A stretch of DNA of 64,000 bases from AC-32 sp963788215 (GTDB taxonomy: Bacteria > Actinomycetota > Thermoleophilia > Gaiellales > Gaiellaceae): the NCBI GenBank assembly GCA_963788215.1, contig CAWBFX010000003.1, forward strand, positions 558,001-622,000, written 5' to 3'. Shown here one piece after another: positions 51,886-59,884 of the stretch (its first letter is position 1; every line of letters starts with the position of its first letter). The notes beneath the pieces were generated by a model. The model worked only from the letters and a program-made list of their open reading frames with translations, did no database searches and had not been told where the DNA came from. The translations under genes and the position numbers were made by a program.

Positions 51886-52898
51886 TCCAGGAGCTCGGGA
51901 CCGGCGGCGCCGAGCGGATCCTGCTCTCGGCGTACCGCGGAGCGCGCGGTGCCGGCCACGAGGCGTTCGTCGCGGCCGCCCCGGGGCCGCTCGCCGACGA
52001 GCTCGACGGCGAGGCCTTCCCGCTGCCGCTCGTCCGCCGCCGCCCGGAGCGCGTGCCGTCCGCGGCGCTCGCCCTGCGCACGGCCGTGCGCGCGAGCCGG
52101 CCCGACGTCGTCCACGCGTACAACCCGACGATGGCGGTGCTCGCCGGGCTGGTCACGCGCCGCGGGAGCCGACCGCCCGGGCTCGTCAACCTCCAGGGCG
52201 TCGCCGAGGAGGACTGGCCGGCGACGGTGCGGCTCGTCCGGCTCTCGGGCCTCGCGGCGGTCGCCTGCGGGCCCGGGGTCGCGGCCGCGCTTCGCGAGCA
52301 CGGGCTCGAGCCGTTCGCGACCGTGCCCAACGCGGTTGGTCCGGCGCCGCCCCCCGCCGACCGTTCGGAGCTCGTGCCGGACGGGACGCGGCTCGTCGTC
52401 GCGGTCGGCCGGCTCGTCGAGCAGAAGCACCACGAGCTCGCGATCCGTGCGATTGCCCAGGTCCCGGACGCGACGCTCTACATCGTCGGCGACGGGCCGC
52501 TGCGCTCGAAGCTGGAAGACCTCGCGGCCGAGCTCCGCGCCCCGGTCGTCTTCACGGGCGTGCGCCGGGATGCGCGCGCGCTGATGGGCGCGGCCGACGC
52601 CGTCGTGATGCCGTCGCGCTGGGAAGGGCTGCCGCTGACGGCCCTCGAGGCGCTCGCGTCCGGGACACCGCTCGTCGCGACCAGTGTGCGAGGTCTCCGC
52701 GAGCTCGTCACGGACGGCGAGAACGCACTGCTCGTCCCCGAGGAGCCGGACGCGCTGGCCGACGCGCTGCGCCGGGTGCTCGACGACCGCGAGCTGGCCG
52801 CCCGCCTCTCCGAAGCGGGGCTTCGCGTCGAGGGCGCCGGCTCCGATGTCGCGCTCGTCGAGAGCTTCCTCGCGCTCTACGAGAGGCTCGCGGCGTGA
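51867..52898 (+). CDS. Glycosyltransferase family 4
   Basis: A 343-residue GT-B enzyme. RILHVIQELGTGGAERILLS is the classic GT4 start; VVHAYNPTMAVLAGLVTRRG, LVVAVGRLVEQKHHELAIRA, TLYIVGDGPLRSKLEDLAAE, VVMPSRWEGLPLTALEALAS and LVATSVRGLRELVTDGENAL follow with the EX7E motif. GTG start at 51867; GTGA overlap with the next gene. Part of the 47992-54409 plus-strand run. Confidence 0.91.
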   Translation: MRILHVIQELGTGGAERILLSAYRGARGAGHEAFVAAAPGPLADELDGEAFPLPLVRRRPERVPSAALALRTAVRASRPDVVHAYNPTMAVLAGLVTRRGSRPPGLVNLQGVAEEDWPATVRLVRLSGLAAVACGPGVAAALREHGLEPFATVPNAVGPAPPPADRSELVPDGTRLVVAVGRLVEQKHHELAIRAIAQVPDATLYIVGDGPLRSKLEDLAAELRAPVVFTGVRRDARALMGAADAVVMPSRWEGLPLTALEALASGTPLVATSVRGLRELVTDGENALLVPEEPDALADALRRVLDDRELAARLSEAGLRVEGAGSDVALVESFLALYERLAA

Positions 52899-53857
52899 GG
52901 GTCTCGGTCGTGATACCGGCCTTCGACGCCGAGAGGACGGTCGGCGCAGCGATCTCGTCGGCGCTCTGGCAGACGTACTCCGACCTCGAGGTCGTCGTCG
53001 TCGACGACGGCTCCGGCGACGCGACCGGCGCAATCGCAGGCTCGTTCCCCGAGCCGGTTCGCGTCGTCCGCCAGGAGAACGCGGGTGTCGCGGCGGCTCG
53101 CAATCGCGGGATCGCCGAGGCGCAGGGAGAGCTGATCGCCTTCTGCGACGCAGACGACATCCTCCTGCCGCGCCACCTCGAGGCGCTCGTCGCCACGTAC
53201 GAAGCGAGCGAGGGCGGGCTCGCGACCTCGAACTGCTACTGGCTCTTCCCGGGCGGCATCCACCCGTCGCGCACCCGCTACAAGGGAGGCTTCCCGGGGC
53301 CGGCGCGCCAGCGGCTCGCGATCCTCGAGCAGAACTTCGTCTCCACGATGTCGCTCTTCCCGAAGGCCCTCGCAGAGGAGATCGGGCCGTTCGACGAGGA
53401 GCTCGCCGTCGCCGAGGACTGGGACTTCTGGCTGCGCGCGATCTACGCCGGGCGACGGGTTGCTCTCCAGCCCGAGCCGTATGCGCTCTACCGCTGGGGC
53501 GACGCGGGTCTCGCGGCCGACGCGAAGCGGATGGACGAGCACGCGGGTGCGGTCCTGCGCAAGGCCGCGGCCAGGGACGACCTGAACGCCGAGGAGCGCG
53601 CCTACCTCGAGCGGCGGCTCGGCGGTCCGAGCCCCGCCGAGCTGGGGCGCGCCGGGGACGAGGCGCTTCGCGCCGGTCGCTACCGCGAGGCGGCCGCCGG
53701 CTACCGCGCGGCCGCGGAGCTCGCCCCGAGCGAGCGTCCGCTGCTCTGGAAGGCGCGCGTGATGCGCGTTGCGCCGCGGCTGGCCGGCCCGCTCCTGCGC
53801 TCGCGGCAGCTGCGGATCGAGCGCGCGGTCGGCTTCGAGGAAAGGCACGTCCGCTGA
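52895..53857 (+). CDS. Glycosyltransferase family 2 with C-terminal TPR-like helices
   Basis: A 320-residue GT-A enzyme. VSVVIPAFDAERTVGAAISS, LEVVVVDDGSGDATGAIAGS, GVAAARNRGIAEAQGELIAF, CDADDILLPRHLEALV (DxDD) and EELAVAEDWDFWLRAIYAGR are clear. Its tail (AELGRAGDEALRAGRYREAA, AGYRAAAELAPSERPLLWKA) is TPR-like, as in the GT2 at 41348. The start overlaps the GT4 gene by GTGA. Confidence 0.89.
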   Translation: MRVSVVIPAFDAERTVGAAISSALWQTYSDLEVVVVDDGSGDATGAIAGSFPEPVRVVRQENAGVAAARNRGIAEAQGELIAFCDADDILLPRHLEALVATYEASEGGLATSNCYWLFPGGIHPSRTRYKGGFPGPARQRLAILEQNFVSTMSLFPKALAEEIGPFDEELAVAEDWDFWLRAIYAGRRVALQPEPYALYRWGDAGLAADAKRMDEHAGAVLRKAAARDDLNAEERAYLERRLGGPSPAELGRAGDEALRAGRYREAAAGYRAAAELAPSERPLLWKARVMRVAPRLAGPLLRSRQLRIERAVGFEERHVR

Positions 53858-53865
53858 GCGTCGAC

Positions 53866-54409
53866 GTGGGCGAGTTCCGGGTCGCGTTCGTCTGCACCGG
53901 CAACCGCTTCCGCAGCCCGCTCGCCGCGGCACTGCTCGAGGACGAGACGCGCGGCCTGCCCGTCCGGATCGCGTCGCTGGGGACGCTCGAGCTCGGCGCC
54001 CGGCCCGCGTTGCCGGAGGCGGTCGAGATCGCGAAGGAGCTCGGGCTCGACCTCTCCGAGCACCGCGCGCGCGGGCTCGCCCAGGTCGACCTGAGCCGGG
54101 CCGACCTCGTGCTCGGCTTCGAGCGGCGGCACGTCAAGTCGTCGGTCGTCGAGTCCGGCGCGCCGCGCGAGGTCTCGTTCACGCTCCCCGAGCTGGTCGG
54201 GCTGCTCGGCCGGATTCCGGGGCCGCCGCTCCCGAGCGACCCGGCCGAGCGGGCGCGGGTGCGGGTGCGGCAGGCGCACGCGCTGCGCGGCCGCGGCGAG
54301 GCCGAGGAGCTCGGCGACCCGCTCGGGCTGACGGTCCGCGACCAGCGGCGGATCGCGGGCGAGCTGGCTCGGCCTCACCGAGTCGCTGGCGGAACGACTC
54401 TTCCGCTAG
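53866..54409 (+). CDS. Low-molecular-weight protein tyrosine phosphatase (3' frameshift)
   Basis: About 180 residues. FRVAFVCTGNRFRSPLAAAL has the P-loop CX5R(S/T): C10 and R16. The general-acid aspartate is in PGPPLPSDPAERARVRV. An extra C in GGCCTC at 54371-54376 shifts the last 12 residues; repaired, it ends RLTESLAERLFR at TAG 54409, which overlaps the deacetylase stop as CTAG. It is the Wzb-type partner of the BY-kinase at 47992. GTG 53866 starts eight bases after the GT2 stop. Confidence 0.85.
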
Positions 54410-55512
54410 AGGCGGCGAGCCTCCCAGCGGTCGAGGACCTCGGAGGCGGTCCCGGTCCAGCCGCCGTGCTCGTGGATCCATTCGAGCAGGCGCGTGTAGA
54501 CGCGGTCGTAGCCGCGCGAGAGACGTGGGTGGTGCGAGGGCGGGTGCCAGAGGATCGCGACGGCGCCGCCGTGCTCGGCAACCGGCTCGAGGGCCTCGAC
54601 CGCCGCCTCGAAGCCCCGCTCGGCGTCCAGGGCGCCGTACCGCTCCTCGGCGAGGGACGCGTCCATCACGACGAGCGGCAGCTCCCACGCCCCGGGCTCG
54701 CGGCGCTCGGCGTCCCACAGCCGGTAGGGGTACGGCGTTCCCGCCCGCAAGCCAGGCCGCGGCGCCCAGGCGATGCTCGAGTCGTAGCGCAGGCCCGCAG
54801 TTCGAACCTCCGCCGCCAGCCGTCCCGGATCGCTGCGCAGGTAGTGGTGCCTCAACCCACCTTGTAACACAGTGTTACTTGGGATCTTTTCGGCCAGCGC
54901 TGCGGCCTCTTCGGCGATCCGGCCCTCCCGCTCTCGGGCGCGGTAGGAGGCGTGCAGTGCGATCTCGCGCCCGTCTGCGCGAGCTCGCTCGAGCGCCTTC
55001 GGCAGCGCGGGCCGGTAGCGCTTGGGGTAGCCGTCGTGCGGGTCGTCCTGGCGAACGAGGAAGAAACAGGTCGACGGCGGGCCCATCCGGTCGAGCAGGA
55101 AGGCGGGGTCGCGCGCAGCGAACGCGTCCAGCAGGAACGCCCAGCCCTCGCGCAGCCGCTCCGGGGAGCGGCGCACGACGCCGGCCGCGAGCCGCCGCAG
55201 AGCCGCAGGGAATCCTCCGACCCCGAGGAGGTCGACGTCGTGCGTGAGCGCGACCAGGAAGCGCTCGCCGCCCGGATAGCCGCGCCGCTCCGAGGCCGAG
55301 GCCCGCGGCCAGCTCGGCGACGCGCGGCCCCGGCGGCTCCGCCGGCGGCAGCGCGCGGCCGTGCTCGTCGAGCCCGTGTCCCGCTCGTGCGCCAGCGTCA
55401 AGAGCCCGAAGACCTCGTCGAGAACGGCGTCGTCGACGCGCGCCGACTCGTCGAACGGCAGCCCGAGCGCGTCGAGCAGCGCATCGAGCGCGTACCGCCG
55501 CTCGGGTGTCAC
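54406..55512 (-). CDS. Polysaccharide deacetylase-like protein (NodB-type)
   Basis: A protein of about 368 residues. FLVALTHDVDLLGVGGFPAA provides the Asp-Asp/His pair expected of NodB motif 1, ADGREIALHASYRAREREGR the motif 2 histidine, LRHHYLRSDPGRLAAEVRTA and AILWHPPSHHPRLSRGY the C-terminal motifs. A patch of about 26 residues near residues 50-75 is out of frame: a base is missing near 55370 and one is extra near 55285-55305, so the overall frame is kept. GTG 55512 is used; it lies five bases from palindromic element copy 2. Confidence 0.8.
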   Translation of the reverse strand: MTPERRYALDALLDALGLPFDESARVDDAVLDEVFGLLTLAHERDTGSTSTAARCRRRSRRGRASPSWPRASASERRGYPGGERFLVALTHDVDLLGVGGFPAALRRLAAGVVRRSPERLREGWAFLLDAFAARDPAFLLDRMGPPSTCFFLVRQDDPHDGYPKRYRPALPKALERARADGREIALHASYRAREREGRIAEEAAALAEKIPSNTVLQGGLRHHYLRSDPGRLAAEVRTAGLRYDSSIAWAPRPGLRAGTPYPYRLWDAERREPGAWELPLVVMDASLAEERYGALDAERGFEAAVEALEPVAEHGGAVAILWHPPSHHPRLSRGYDRVYTRLLEWIHEHGGWTGTASEVLDRWEARRL

Positions 55513-55516
55513 TGGT

Positions 55517-55674
55517 GCCCGTCCGGGCAATACTTGTCCGCTTCTGGCCCGCGATCACACGGCGCCAGAGACCACCCTCGCCCTTGCCAAGGCAACCAGC
55601 CTTGGCCGCGGACGAGTGCGGCCCCTGGCTTGGTGCTCGCGACCCAGGAGCTAGACAGCATCACCCGGACGGGC
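55517..55674. repeat. 158-bp palindromic (MITE-like) element, copy 2
   Basis: Inverted relative to copy 1 (20786-20942). Terminal repeats are GCCCGTCCGGGCAATAC and GCATCACCCGGACGGGC. The apical hairpin is GCCAAGGC-TGGTT-GCCTTGGC on the minus strand; two pairs have changed compensatorily relative to copy 1. It spans the gap between the deacetylase start and lysS and supplies the last codons and TAG of lysS. Confidence 0.85.
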
Positions 55675-57033
55675 ACGTGAACGAAGCGCCGGGAAGAGGA
55701 TGACGTCGCGGATCGCGTCGCTGCCCGTGAGCACCATCGTCAGCCGGTCGATCCCGACCCCACAGCCGCCGGTCGGCGGCATGCCGTACGAGAGAGCCTC
55801 GACGAAGTCCGGGTCGCCCGGCTCGGACTCCTCGGCGCCCGCCTCGCGCTCGGCCTCCTGCATCGCGAAGCGCTGCTCCTGCTCCTCGGCGTCGTTGAGC
55901 TCGCTGAACGCGTTCGCGAACTCCATCCCGGCGACGACGCACTCGAAGCGCTCGACGAGCGTCTCGTCCTCGTCGGTCGTGCGCGCGAACGGCGAGAGCT
56001 CGATCGGCCAGTCGTGGACGATCGTCGGCTGGATCAGCTCCGGCTCGACGAAGTGCGAGTACGCGTGGTCGGCGAGCTGCGACCACGACCGGTCGCGCTC
56101 CGTGTCGACCCCGGCCTCCTGCAGCTTCGCGCGGAGCTCGGCCTCGTCCCGCGACCACACGCCCTTGGACTCGAGCGCGTCGACGAACCTGACGCGCTGC
56201 CACGGCGGGCTCAGGTCGATTTCGTGGCCGCGGAACGTGACCTGCCGCGTGCCGACCGCGTCTGCGGCGGCGGCGGCGAGCGCCTCGGTTCGCTCCATCG
56301 TGTCGCGGTAGTCGGCGTAGGCCTCGTACCACTCGACCTGCGTGAACTCCGGCGAGTGCTTGTAGGAGATCGACTCGTTGCGGAAGTCCTTGCTCAGCTC
56401 GTAGACCTTCTCGAGGCCGCCGACGATCAGGCGCTTGAGGTAGAGCTCGTCGGCGATGCGGAGGTAGAGATCGGCGTCGAGCTCGTTCGAGTGCGTGACG
56501 AACGGCTCGGCGAACCCGCCCCCGTAGCGCGGCTGGAGGATCGGCGTCTCGACCTCGAGGAAGCCCTCGCCGTCCAGGTAGGCGCGGACGGCGGCGACGA
56601 TCCTGGTGCGCGTCTGAGCGAGCGCGCGCGACTCGTCGCTCATGAGCAGGTCGAGGTACCGCTGCCGGTAGCGCGTCTCGACGTCGGTGACGCCGTGAAA
56701 GGTGTCCGGCAGCGGCCGCCGGATCTTCGCGAGCAGCTCGAGCTTCGTCGACCTCGAGCGACGGCTCGCCGCGCTTGGAGCGCCCGGGCTTCCCGGTCAC
56801 GCCGACGATGTCGCCGAGGTCGACGTCCACCTTCTCGCCGCGCGATCAGCTGGATCCGCCCGGAGCGGTCGACGAGGTCGAGGAAGGTGAGCTTCCCCAT
56901 CTCGCGCCGCGCCATGACACGCCCGGCGACTCGGTGCTCGTGCGTCGAGCGAATCCCCCGGCTCGGCCTTCTCGGCCTCAGCCCGGACCGCGGAGATCTC
57001 TTCCCGCTCGGGAAACCGTTTCGGCAGCGCCAT
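55651..57033 (-). CDS. lysS: Lysyl-tRNA synthetase LysS (three frameshifts in the N-terminal half)
   Basis: A class II synthetase of about 460 residues. ALPKRFPEREEISAVRAEAE starts it; the OB fold (VAGRVMARREMGKLTFLDLV, DRSGRIQLIA, VDVDLGDIVGVTGKPGRSKR) is read over three frames, with extra bases near 56945-56955, 56842-56848 and 56745-56750. From ELLAKIRRPLPDTF on, the catalytic domain is intact: GEGFLEVETPILQPRYGG, ELYLKRLIVGGLEKVYELSK, HSPEFTQVEWYEAYADYRDT and GCGVGIDRLTMVLTGSDAIR. As an essential gene its breaks are best explained by sequence error. The last residues (RARPGDAV) come from the palindromic element. Confidence 0.9.
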
Positions 57034-57044
57034 GCGCTGCGAGT

Positions 57045-57518
57045 CTAAGCGGCTTTGATTTCCAGGATCTTGAACTTCATGGCCCCGCGCGGAGCCTCGA
57101 CCTCGACGGTCTCGCCCTTCTTCTTGCCGATGATGGCCTTGCCGACCGGCGATTCGTTCGAGAGCTTGTTCTCGGCGGGGTTGGCCTCGGCCGAGCCGAC
57201 GATCCTGTACTCGAACGTCTGCTTCGCGCCGATGTCGCGCAGCTTCACCTTCGAGCCGACGGAGACGACGTCCTTCGCGACGTCCTTCTTCGTGATCACG
57301 CGCGCGCTGCGGAGCCGATCCTCGAGCGTGGCGATGCGGTGCTCGAGCAGGGCCTGCTCGTTCTTCGCGTCGTCGTACTCGGCGTTTTCGGCGATGTCGC
57401 CGAACTCGCGGGCGGTCTTGATGCGGTCCGCGACTTCGCGGCGCTTCTCGTTCGAGAGGTACTCGATTTCCTGCTTGAGCTTCTCGTAGCCCTCGGGAGT
57501 AAGGATTACGTCCTTCAA
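57045..57518 (-). CDS. greA: Transcription elongation factor GreA
   Basis: A 157-residue Gre factor. The N-terminal coiled coil VILTPEGYEKLKQEIEYLSN to ARVITKKDV includes the acidic tip segment GDIAENAEYDDAKNEQA (the paired acidic residues that reach the RNAP active site). The C-terminal FKBP-like domain has YRIVGSAEANPAENKLSNES, PVGKAIIGKKKGETVEVEAP. It rescues backtracked polymerase. lysS follows 12 bases later on the same strand, so they are co-transcribed. Confidence 0.96.
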   Translation of the reverse strand: MKDVILTPEGYEKLKQEIEYLSNEKRREVADRIKTAREFGDIAENAEYDDAKNEQALLEHRIATLEDRLRSARVITKKDVAKDVVSVGSKVKLRDIGAKQTFEYRIVGSAEANPAENKLSNESPVGKAIIGKKKGETVEVEAPRGAMKFKILEIKAA

Positions 57519-57573
57519 ACTGGCCTCCTGAAAGAAAAAACGCGCGGCGCTGAGGGCGCCATCGCGGGCGGGG

Positions 57574-57603
57574 ATGTTACCTACGAAGCCGGACGGACGT
57601 CAA
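57574..57603 (-). promoter_or_regulatory. Predicted promoter of greA-lysS
   Basis: On the minus strand TTGACG (57603-57598) and TAACAT (57579-57574) are 18 bases apart, about 55 bases upstream of the greA ATG in the gap between greA and the divergent dus gene. An AAAAAACG-type A-run and AGGAGG-like CAGGAGGCC site follow before the start. Confidence 0.5.
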
Positions 57604-57632
57604 CCCCTGGGCCGGGTACTATTTCCCGCTCT

Positions 57633-58694
57633 GTGCAGGTAGATCTTCGCAGCCACTGGTGGATCCGCGACGTGGAGATCCCCACGCGGCTCGTACTCGC
57701 GCCGATGGCCGGCGTGAGCGTCCAGGCATTTCGGCGCCAGGGCCGCCGCTACGGCGCCGGGCTCGTCTGCTCGGAAATGGTCTCGTGCGCGGGCCTGCAG
57801 CACGGCAACGACCGGACGCTCGGCTACCTGCGGATCGCGCCGGACGAGCGTCCTCTGGCCGTGCAGATCTTCGGGTCCGACCCCGCGGTGATGGCCGAGG
57901 CGGCGCGCATGGTCGAGGACGCCGGCGCCGACCTCGTCGACATCAACTTCGGCTGCCCGGTCAAGAAGGTGACGAAGACCGGGGCCGGCGCGACGCTGCT
58001 CGAGGACCCGGCACGCGCATGTGCCGTCGTCGCCGTGGTGGCCGAGGCGGTCTCGGTGCCGGTGACGGTCAAGATGCGGCGCGGGCTGCAGAACGGCTCG
58101 CGCGCATGTCTCGAGCTCGGGCCGCGGCTGGTCGAGGCGGGCGCGTCGTCCCTGACGCTGCACCCGCGCTCGGCGCGGCAGATGTACACGGGCGAGGCCG
58201 ACCATTCGCTGACGGCGGAGATGGTCTCGATCGTGGACGTGCCCGTGATCGCGTCCGGCGATGTGACCTCTCGCGCGCGGGCCCAGGCCATCCTCGCGAC
58301 GACGGGCGCGGCGGCCGTGATGGTCGGCCGCGCGGCGCAGGGGAACCCGTGGGCGCTGCGGGAGATCGTCGACGGTTCCGCGGAGCCACCTTCGCGCGAG
58401 GAAGTCGTCGCAGAGCTCGTCCTGTTCATGCGCGAGACGGTTCGCGAGCTCGGCGAGCACCGCTCGACCGGGTTCCTGAAGAAGTTCTACGGCTGGTACC
58501 TGGGCCGTGGGCGGTTCCCGCGGCCCTTCAAGCAGGAGCTCGTGCAGCTCGAGACGCTCGACGAGGTTGAGGCGAGGTTGTTCGCGGCAGCGCCGGGAGC
58601 GGCGGAGGTTCTTGAGCGCCTCGAAGCGGAGATCCCGAGCGGCGAGGATGACGTCGTCCTCGATCTGCCGATCTCGATCTACGGCGGCGGCTGA
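57633..58694 (+). CDS. dusB: tRNA-dihydrouridine synthase (DusB-like)
   Basis: A 353-residue FMN enzyme. TRLVLAPMAGVSVQAFRRQG binds FMN; PLAVQIFGSDPAVMAEAARM, DLVDINFGCPVKKVTKTGAG (catalytic Cys), VPVTVKMRRGLQNGS, ASSLTLHPRSARQMYTGEAD (catalytic-site HxRT-like) and PVIASGDVTSRARAQAILAT, GAAAVMVGRAAQGNPWALRE are family motifs. It reduces uridine in tRNA. GTG 57633 is used. The last 167 bases are antisense to the extended 3' end of coaX. Confidence 0.93.
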   Translation: MQVDLRSHWWIRDVEIPTRLVLAPMAGVSVQAFRRQGRRYGAGLVCSEMVSCAGLQHGNDRTLGYLRIAPDERPLAVQIFGSDPAVMAEAARMVEDAGADLVDINFGCPVKKVTKTGAGATLLEDPARACAVVAVVAEAVSVPVTVKMRRGLQNGSRACLELGPRLVEAGASSLTLHPRSARQMYTGEADHSLTAEMVSIVDVPVIASGDVTSRARAQAILATTGAAAVMVGRAAQGNPWALREIVDGSAEPPSREEVVAELVLFMRETVRELGEHRSTGFLKKFYGWYLGRGRFPRPFKQELVQLETLDEVEARLFAAAPGAAEVLERLEAEIPSGEDDVVLDLPISIYGGG

Positions 58695-59487
58695 GCCCGC
58701 AACCGGGGTCAGACCCGGGGTCAGACCCCGGGTCTCGGCGGTTTCGTTCCCAGATCAGGCGGACGCCTTCGAGCGTGAGGAAGGGGTCGATCGTCTCTAG
58801 CGTGCGCGCGTGCGGGACGATCAGCTCGGCCAGGCCGCCGGTGGCGACCGTCTGGGCCTCGACGCCGAGCTCGCCGCGGATCGCCTCGACGATCCCGTCG
58901 ACCTGGCCGGCGAACCCATAGACGAGGCCTGACTGCAGCGCCGCGGTCGTGTTCTTCGCGATCACCGTCGGCGGCTCCGCGAAGTCGATCGAGAACAGCC
59001 GCGCGGCGCGCGCCGAGAGCGCCTCCATCGAGACCTCCACGCCCGGTGCCAGAACGCCGCCCACGTACTCGCCCTCGGGGGAGACCACGTCGAAGTTCGT
59101 CGACGTTCCGAAGTCGACGACGATGCAAGGCGCGCCGTAGCGCTCCACAGCTGCGACCGCGTTCGCGATCCGGTCGGGGCCGACCTCGCGCGGGTCCTCG
59201 TAGCGAACCGCGATTCCGGTCGACACGCCCGGGCCGAGCACCAGCAGCTCCAGTCCCTCCCGGGCGGCGAGCTCCTCGTAGGCGCGCGCGAGCGGGGGCA
59301 CCGTGGACGACATCGCGATCCCGTCGAGACCGGACAGATCGACGAGCCCGCGCAAGAGCAACCCGAGCTCGTCGCCGGTGCGCTCGGACTCGGTCGCAAC
59401 GCGCCAGTGCTCGCGCAGCTCCTCGCCCTCGAAGAGCCCGAGCACGGTCTGCGTGTTCCCGACGTCGATCGCCAGGAGCCCCGCCAT
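58528..59487 (-). CDS. coaX: Type III pantothenate kinase CoaX with repeat-derived C-terminal extension
   Basis: The core (residues 1-251) is a complete CoaX: LLAIDVGNTQTVLGLFEGEE (phosphate loop), REVGPDRIANAVAAVERYG, CIVVDFGTSTNFDVVSPEGE, GGVLAPGVEVSMEALSARAA and TGGLAELIVPHARTLETIDP. It ends normally at LTLEGVRLIWERNR. The frame then enters the GGGGTCTGACCCC repeat (DPGSDPGSDPG) and continues for about 68 residues of Arg/Pro-rich sequence antisense to dus before a stop at 58528. Typical CoaX is 250-260 residues, so the tail is unlikely to be functional. Confidence 0.88.
   Translation of the reverse strand: MAGLLAIDVGNTQTVLGLFEGEELREHWRVATESERTGDELGLLLRGLVDLSGLDGIAMSSTVPPLARAYEELAAREGLELLVLGPGVSTGIAVRYEDPREVGPDRIANAVAAVERYGAPCIVVDFGTSTNFDVVSPEGEYVGGVLAPGVEVSMEALSARAARLFSIDFAEPPTVIAKNTTAALQSGLVYGFAGQVDGIVEAIRGELGVEAQTVATGGLAELIVPHARTLETIDPFLTLEGVRLIWERNRRDPGSDPGSDPGCGLSRRRRSRSADRGRRHPRRSGSPLRGAQEPPPLPALPRTTSPQPRRASRAARAPA
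58705..58734. repeat. GGGGTCTGACCCC tandem palindromic repeat at the coaX/dus junction
   Basis: The same 25-base unit as in cysS (8667-8691), here with an extra GACCC. It lies between the convergent dus stop and the expected coaX stop. Confidence 0.85.
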
Positions 59488-59535
59488 GGGGCGAGCCTAC
59501 TGGAGGTCGAGGAACGGCCAGCGTAGAATCGGCCG

Positions 59536-59880
59536 ATGGAGGGTCGCGAAGCGCGGATGGCGACTAACGAGGCGCTGCTGCGCGAGGTGAACGAAAAGAT
59601 CCACGAGGTCAGCGAGGGCCTGCAGGTCCTGCCCGACGGCGAGCTGCTCGATTTCCGCTGCGAATGCGGCGATCCGGAGTGCGGCAGCCCAGTCTCGATG
59701 ACGGCTGCGGAATACGAGCATGTGCGCTCGGACAACGACCGTTTCGCCGTGCTCCCCGGGCACGAGGAAGCGGCGATCGAGAGGGTGATCGAGCAGACGG
59801 ACCGCTACGTCATCGTCGACAAGCGCCCTGAGGCCGAGCCCTACGTCGGGGCCGACGGCGAGCCGGCAAGCGGCGCCTGA
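59536..59880 (+). CDS. Small conserved protein with CxC-x4-C motif
   Basis: A 114-residue protein of unknown function. The N-terminal helix is TNEALLREVNEKIHEVSEGL; a metal-type cysteine cluster DFRCECGDPECGSPV is at about residues 39-53, followed by SMTAAEYEHVRSDNDRFAVL and PGHEEAAIERVIEQTDRYVI. The arrangement recurs in many soil actinobacteria and suggests a small zinc-binding protein. It stands alone on the plus strand, divergent from coaX and convergent with the SBP gene. Confidence 0.75.
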   Translation: MEGREARMATNEALLREVNEKIHEVSEGLQVLPDGELLDFRCECGDPECGSPVSMTAAEYEHVRSDNDRFAVLPGHEEAAIERVIEQTDRYVIVDKRPEAEPYVGADGEPASGA

Positions 59881-59884
59881 GCGC

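Noticed and set aside
55651..57033. lysS as a true pseudogene
   Set aside because: Three same-direction single-base breaks with intact sequence in between, in an essential gene located beside greA, fit sequence error better than decay.
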